NCBI GenBank assembly: GCA_036787065.1
Contig: DAIQPZ010000018.1
Location: 1 to 27,699, forward strand
Direction: 5' to 3'
DNA from: JAJYIW01 sp036787065
GTDB lineage: Bacteria; Chloroflexota; Anaerolineae; Anaerolineales; Anaerolineaceae
Length of the DNA: 27,699 bases
The notes under the pieces were generated by a model. That model was not told where the DNA came from. It saw nothing but the letters and a program-made list of their open reading frames with translations, and searched no databases. Position numbers and translations under genes: made by a program. Below are positions 23,523 to 27,699 of the stretch, one piece after another (position 1 is the stretch's first letter; the number at the start of each line of letters is the position of its first letter).

Positions 23523-24434
23523 TCAATCAAAAAATTCAAACCGGCGCGACCAGGTTTTCTTTTCACCGGGCAGGAGCTGGATCTCGATAAATATCTCGGC
23601 GCTGATCACGTGGCCTACCCCCCAGACAGCCACAGATTTGGGGGCAAAATCGTCAAACTCGCGCATGCCCACCCCGCCTGGCAGGTGGCGAAGCTCCCAC
23701 TGCGGCTGGCCTGTCTGCGTAGCGCCCTGGGGACGGCAGTAAAAGTCGCGCGTGGGCGTGCGGTGAAAGCTGATCGTATGACCTTCCACCTTGAGCACAT
23801 CCGGTTCCATAAAACGCGTGGCAGCATCCAGTTGGACGGGGTAAGGGAAGCTCAAGACGTAGTCGGGACCGACCGGGTGGCGATCGATGCCTATGAAGTT
23901 ATGCACGTACTCATTAACCAGCACCGGCCGGGCGCCGGTATTTTCCATCTCATACGTAATGAACAACTGGTTATCCTGGACGCGCAAAATTTTCTCCTCG
24001 CGGACGGCATACCCACGGCAGTCCAGCGGTTCGACCACGAAGCGGGCCTGATCGGCCGAGTTTTCAACGCTGACCGGGTAGAGGGTCGCGATTTCTTGTG
24101 GGCGGAATATGTTGAAGCCCCCCTCATCCTGACGCTTCAAAAGGCCAATTCCCAGCTTTGGGAAGGTCTCGCCCACCTTTGCTTCGGCGTAACCGATTAG
24201 CGCTTCGTGGGTAAACTCGTTGCACATGCCAATCCCGCCAGTGCCCCGCCCCGGTGTGTAAGATTCCGGCACACAAAAGGTGTGTGCGCCATCCAGGGTG
24301 ACCTGGGTGACAAAGCCGTTCCAATCGAAACGGCCGCCGCGGTAAACGCTCCCCGGCGCGGCGATTTCCACTGCCAGCCGGCTGGACTGCAGCCGGGTCG
24401 ATGCCCGCTCGGTATCAGAAGTTGGTTGCTTCAT
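23523..24434 (-). CDS. Galactose-mutarotase-like (aldose 1-epimerase-like) protein
   Basis: A 303-residue protein with the look of the beta-sandwich mutarotase superfamily: an N-terminal PGSVYRGGRFDWNGFVTQV, a central ITYEMENTGARPVLVNEYVHNFIGID containing the conserved histidine region, and a C-terminal IFIEIQLLPGEKKTWSRRFEF. It probably binds a sugar, but the exact family and reaction are uncertain; no signal peptide is seen. AGGAAA is 6 nt before the ATG. It begins 16 bp after the URO-D-like gene and is therefore in one operon with it. The gap to the next gene (23165-23522, 358 bp) holds only two GC-rich repeat-like hairpins and the leader of the DUF362 gene. Confidence 0.75.
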   Translation of the reverse strand: MKQPTSDTERASTRLQSSRLAVEIAAPGSVYRGGRFDWNGFVTQVTLDGAHTFCVPESYTPGRGTGGIGMCNEFTHEALIGYAEAKVGETFPKLGIGLLKRQDEGGFNIFRPQEIATLYPVSVENSADQARFVVEPLDCRGYAVREEKILRVQDNQLFITYEMENTGARPVLVNEYVHNFIGIDRHPVGPDYVLSFPYPVQLDAATRFMEPDVLKVEGHTISFHRTPTRDFYCRPQGATQTGQPQWELRHLPGGVGMREFDDFAPKSVAVWGVGHVISAEIFIEIQLLPGEKKTWSRRFEFFD

Positions 24435-24450
24435 AGTTATTTCCTTTTTT

Positions 24451-25557
24451 TCATTGGGGGAAGGTTATCTTTTCGACCAGCTCGCCGATCTGCCGCACGC
24501 GCTCAATATCTCCATCCGGAGGGATTTCGTCAGAAATCCCCAGGACCAACCTCGGATGGAACATGCGTACGACCTGGCGTGTGCAGTTGATCAATTCTTC
24601 TTCGGGAAAATAGGGCAGGAAATATACCGCCGGGATGCCGTCCACCAGGATGGTCTCGCCCAACGCAAATTTAATCTCCTCCAGGGTTACGTCCCCCTGG
24701 GGCAGCGGGGTGCAGGCCTCAATGGCGGTGGTGGGGCAGCTCTGGAGGTCGTGCAGCAGGGGTTTCATCGCGCCATCCACGTGGATAAACGTTTTAATGC
24801 CCGCGGCGTGCAGTTGGGCGGTCCGCTTTTGATAGTACGGCAGCAGGTAGCGCCGCCAAATGCGCGGCGGATCCATGGCCGCATCGATGTTCTCCCCGAA
24901 ATTAAAGATGGGGGTCGGGCTGCCGCAGATCACGGCGTACATGGCTTCATCGGCCTGAGTGCGCGCCGCGATATAGGCATCGGTTACGTCCGGCCGGTCA
25001 GCCATCATAAAAATGGCCGGCTCAAAACCCATGGTCTCGATAAAGAGGCTCTGTACCGGCGAACGGCGCGCGTAATATTGCAGCACGCCGCGTTGGCCGG
25101 TTTCAGCCTGGGCAGCATCGCAGACGGCCTGGTCCCAGAACCAGCTTTCATCCTCGAGGATCGCTTCGTAAACTTTAAAATCCTCAGGGGTTTTGAGCAA
25201 ATATTCCGAGTTGTAACACGAGATGCCCCATTCATCGTAGTGGAATACTTCAGTCAATTCCCCCTTAGGGGTCTGCCACACCTTTTTAAAGTTTTTAGGG
25301 TCGATCCAGGTTTCCTTGACCTCTACCAGGGAGCGCTTTACCTTGAGGGGAAAACCGGAATAACGGATGGAAGCGTGGCAGTAATCATACAAGTCGATCA
25401 GGCTGGCGTTTTTAAGGTGAGCTGGCAGCGTACCGCGTTTCGCGTTCACAGCATACCAGAATTCCAGGCGTGGCTGCCACAATACCGCGCCCGGATCTTT
25501 CCCATTGAAAATATCGAGGTGCATCCGGGCATAATTTTTTAAGGGCGCTTGAGGCAT
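24451..25557 (-). CDS. Uroporphyrinogen decarboxylase (URO-D) superfamily protein
   Basis: A 368-residue TIM-barrel protein resembling the URO-D superfamily (HemE, MtaA/MtbA corrinoid methyltransferases and many uncharacterised relatives). Recognisable parts are the C-terminal FIHVDGAMKPLLHDL, GDVTLEEIKFALGETILVDGIPA and LVLGISDEIPPDGD segments. The H-x-C zinc motif of MtaA-type methyltransferases is replaced by H-V-D, and the N-terminal heme-substrate arginines of HemE are not evident, so neither reaction is assigned. No corrinoid protein is nearby. AGGAGA 9 nt upstream supports the ATG at 25557 over an in-frame start at 25590. It is clustered with sugar-active genes, as many such proteins are; the role is unknown. 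Confidence 0.8.
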   Translation of the reverse strand: MPQAPLKNYARMHLDIFNGKDPGAVLWQPRLEFWYAVNAKRGTLPAHLKNASLIDLYDYCHASIRYSGFPLKVKRSLVEVKETWIDPKNFKKVWQTPKGELTEVFHYDEWGISCYNSEYLLKTPEDFKVYEAILEDESWFWDQAVCDAAQAETGQRGVLQYYARRSPVQSLFIETMGFEPAIFMMADRPDVTDAYIAARTQADEAMYAVICGSPTPIFNFGENIDAAMDPPRIWRRYLLPYYQKRTAQLHAAGIKTFIHVDGAMKPLLHDLQSCPTTAIEACTPLPQGDVTLEEIKFALGETILVDGIPAVYFLPYFPEEELINCTRQVVRMFHPRLVLGISDEIPPDGDIERVRQIGELVEKITFPQ

Positions 25558-25587
25558 TATGCGTTCTCCTTGTGACTGGGACTCCCC

Positions 25588-25708
25588 CATCCCTTTAACC
25601 CCCTTCCCAGGAAGGGAGGAAACCCTGAGATTTGAGGTTTTAGTGGCCGTAAGGTCACTAAAACCTCAAATCTCAGGTAGACGCTCCGCCCATTTCAGGG
25701 ACGGGGGA
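25588..25708. repeat. Palindromic intergenic element, copy G (variant)
   Basis: A 25-bp stem (25624-25648 with 25653-25677, one G-T pair) with loop GTAA. It shares GATTTGAGGT with the family but has a different base (CCTGA/TCAGG). Instead of GTAAC ends, the outer flanks are C-rich at left (CTCCCCCATCCC) and pair with the G-rich right flank (GGGACGGGGGAG). It lies between the URO-D-like gene and the glycosidase gene. Confidence 0.8.
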
Positions 25709-25744
25709 GGGGTGAATCATATGGCATTGTCAAATTAAAATCAT

Positions 25745-27699
25745 TTATGGCGCAGTGACCCGCGCAGCCATGTCCTTGAGGAAATCCGGCACGACACCCT
25801 TCAACTTGCCGTTTTGGGCCGTCGCCTGTGCAGTATCCAGCCATTTCGCAGCGATCGGGTCGTACCAGGTGACCTGGTATGAGCCGTCTTTCAGTCCGCT
25901 CAGGGTCAGTTCCAGCCCATGGACCGGCTGACCGAGCATCGCGTCGGTTACGGCCGCCTCATAACGGTTGTTTTTCACCCAGATCAGCGCCCGCGTGTTA
26001 TTTTGCAGGGTCAGGGCGCTGGCCACCAGCGGGTTTGAAAGCGTCGCTTTACCCGGCGTAAAAGTCGCCAGGTCCTCCCCATGGAGGAAGCGGCTGAGCG
26101 AGGCAAACTGGCTCCATAGATTGAGCGGGTCGATATAACTGTCCCACCACCAGTACATGGTCGAGCTGGCAAAACCGGTAAAAGCCGCCATCCACTCGCC
26201 GTTGTGCAGGTGGGCGCCGGTCTTATCGTACGATTTCGCGTCCTCGATGGCCGCCGAAAAGCCAAACTCGCCAAATAAGATGGGTTTATTCGGCGCCAGC
26301 AGGCTCATGTCGTGGTAAATATCGCTGAAAGTCTGGGTTGGGTCTCGAAAATCGTACAGGTGGACCTGGGAAAAACTGATCTCCGGCAGGCTGAGCACTT
26401 TCTTGGAATTATTCCCGGCAAAACTGATATTGATCAAATGCTGGTATGGATCATAGCTGCGTAGGGTCACCGTCATTTTTTTGACCCAGGCGGCCAGGTC
26501 ATCCTCCTTGATCGGGGTCAAATCCTCTTCATTCCACCATTCCCAGGCCAGCAGGTTGGGCGAATAACCCCAACGCGCGGCGATATAGCGCAGGCGGCGC
26601 TTGAAATAATCCTGGGCCTGCGGGTTGGTGGCAAAACAGTCGGGGGTCTGGCACATCCCGCCGTTGGCCACGTTATAAGGATTGGCGTCCCACTCGGGAT
26701 TGGTGGTCTGGCTGAATGCCCCGTGGTTCAGCAGGACCAGGTCGATGGTCATGTCGCGCTGGCTGGCCATGTTGAAGACCTGGTCGAGCAGCCAGGCCTG
26801 CCTCTCACGTTTGGTGTAGTCACCCAGGCCGGTATCCTGCCATTCGATCCCAAACGACCAGGAAGCCATCCACACGCGGATCAACGAGCCGCCGTTGGCG
26901 TGCAGCTTATCCATCCAGCGCTGGTAATCGCCCAGCGGATCCGACTTCCACCACCCGATGTTGAGCCCGATTGGGAAATAGGTGGCCCCGTTGTCAAACG
27001 CGAGGTAGCGCGGGTTCTTCGCGTTGACGCGCACGAAACCCCTGGCGTCCGCCTGCGCCACCTGGAAGGAAACAGAAGCGCTCTTGACTTTCAGCTTGCG
27101 GATTTCGGCCTGAGCGGTCCACTTACCCGGCCTGGTGGGGGTCAGGCGCGCTTTCCAACCGGGGTCACCGCACGGAGCGGCGCCGGTAGGGTCGTAAGCC
27201 TGGTACCAGAAAGCTGGAATGGTCATGACCTTGCCATCCGGCGCGGTATAGTTAACCACCAGGTCGATCTGGGCCGGGTCGAAAGGGTTCTTCACCTGGA
27301 CGGACGTGGCCAGGTCAAATTCCACCAGGGCATCCAAGGCCGGTTTGGCATTTTGCGCCAGGCTCATGGCCAACGTCGTTTGGCCGTTTAACGCGGCCGC
27401 GCCGCCCGGCGACGGTTGGCCTGGGCAGGCAGATGCAGCAGAGACGGTCGCCGTTGACGAAGCAGGCGTCTCTGATGGTACGGTTGGCAAAGCCCCAGAG
27501 GCCGTAGACGTTGAAACCAACGTGGACGCTGCGGCTAGCGTGGACATTGAAGCCGACGTGGGAGTGGCTGGCGATCCGGGCGCAATAATCGTTGGAAATG
27601 CTGCGGGGCTCGCGGTTGGCACCGGCGGGACGGATGTGGAAACGCAGCCCGCCAGGAACACCAGGATCACTCCCAGGCGGATCGCGAGAGAAAACGGGT
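25745..27699 (-). CDS. Lipoprotein GH5-like glycoside hydrolase with N-terminal beta domain (5' partial)
   Basis: A secreted, lipid-anchored beta-glycan hydrolase, perhaps a mannanase or cellulase-like enzyme. The frame is open to the window edge; the signal peptide LVFLAGC gives a lipobox, and the true start is probably beyond 27699 (GTG at 27670 is the first internal option). Counting from that GTG: a Ser/Thr/Pro/Ala-rich linker (about 10-85), a beta domain with Ig-like or DUF5060 features (115-205), and a TIM barrel. In the barrel, WEWWNEED supplies N380-E381 (acid/base) and LFGEFGF supplies E468 (nucleophile). A C-terminal beta domain follows. It heads the minus-strand sugar cluster. The exact GH family is uncertain. 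Confidence 0.88.
   Translation of the reverse strand, partial: PFSLAIRLGVILVFLAGCVSTSVPPVPTASPAAFPTIIAPGSPATPTSASMSTLAAASTLVSTSTASGALPTVPSETPASSTATVSAASACPGQPSPGGAAALNGQTTLAMSLAQNAKPALDALVEFDLATSVQVKNPFDPAQIDLVVNYTAPDGKVMTIPAFWYQAYDPTGAAPCGDPGWKARLTPTRPGKWTAQAEIRKLKVKSASVSFQVAQADARGFVRVNAKNPRYLAFDNGATYFPIGLNIGWWKSDPLGDYQRWMDKLHANGGSLIRVWMASWSFGIEWQDTGLGDYTKRERQAWLLDQVFNMASQRDMTIDLVLLNHGAFSQTTNPEWDANPYNVANGGMCQTPDCFATNPQAQDYFKRRLRYIAARWGYSPNLLAWEWWNEEDLTPIKEDDLAAWVKKMTVTLRSYDPYQHLINISFAGNNSKKVLSLPEISFSQVHLYDFRDPTQTFSDIYHDMSLLAPNKPILFGEFGFSAAIEDAKSYDKTGAHLHNGEWMAAFTGFASSTMYWWWDSYIDPLNLWSQFASLSRFLHGEDLATFTPGKATLSNPLVASALTLQNNTRALIWVKNNRYEAAVTDAMLGQPVHGLELTLSGLKDGSYQVTWYDPIAAKWLDTAQATAQNGKLKGVVPDFLKDMAARVTAP

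Noticed and set aside
23496..24200. Plus-strand frame of 234 codons
   Set aside because: Antisense to the mutarotase-like gene, no ribosome site, and repeat sequence at its 5' end.
24454..25542. Long plus-strand open frame of 362 codons
   Set aside because: It lies wholly antisense to the URO-D-like gene, has no ribosome site and no recognisable domain; long antisense frames are common in GC-rich genes.
1..25708. CRISPR array formed by the palindromic repeats
   Set aside because: Copies are kilobases apart with genes between them, have no regular spacers, and no cas gene is present.

Overview
The window looks like a chromosomal segment of a mesophilic or moderately thermophilic Chloroflexota bacterium, probably Anaerolineae. 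This is inferred from gene content: a SpoVS homologue in a setting with no other sporulation genes, a stand-alone ClpC, short dispersed palindromes, and a DUF362/AGE-epimerase/URO-D-like cluster. I could run no database search, so the taxonomy is an inference.

Layout. 1-3068: edge of a palindromic repeat, then a complete P-type Ca2+-ATPase. 3048-4042: a LarA-like pseudogene, a GNAT acetyltransferase and a full-length palindromic element. 4167-5658: a membrane-anchored DsbA-like protein, probably translated from a leaderless mRNA, followed by a deoxynucleoside kinase. 5677-8791: spoVS, a 669-bp gene-free region with seven DnaA-box-like 9-mers (candidate oriC), a nucleotidyltransferase whose terminator faces the gene-free region, a second deoxynucleoside kinase and ssb. 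8798-14900: a long minus-strand run (hutI, small membrane protein, HD hydrolase, small ORF, inositol-monophosphatase-like protein, CcrM-like DNA methyltransferase, pepF). 15005-15755: an Rrf2 regulator with an Fe-S-like cysteine set and a small companion. 15904-17397: a hotdog thioesterase and an M42 aminopeptidase. 17894-20395: clpC with a strong terminator. 20558-27699: a minus-strand accessory sugar locus (cellobiose-2-epimerase-like protein, DUF362 Tat lipoprotein, mutarotase-like protein, URO-D-like protein, and a lipoprotein GH5-type glycosidase cut by the window edge), ending in a truncated GNAT gene.

Two themes stand out. First, at least seven copies of a palindromic intergenic element are scattered through the window. 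The core is a stem of about 25 bp with a 3-5 nt loop. The best copies have outer arms ending GTAAC...GTTAC and are about 110 bp long. Stem sequences differ between copies but pairing is kept by matched changes in both arms. One copy sits exactly at the break of a truncated GNAT gene and another lies just before the hutI start codon. Second, the DnaA-box cluster lies among DNA-metabolism genes (two deoxynucleoside kinases, ssb, a GANTC-type methyltransferase), as expected of an origin, although no dnaA, dnaN or parAB is visible.

The rest is ordinary housekeeping or catabolic content. No CRISPR array, phage, transposase, rRNA or tRNA was recognised.
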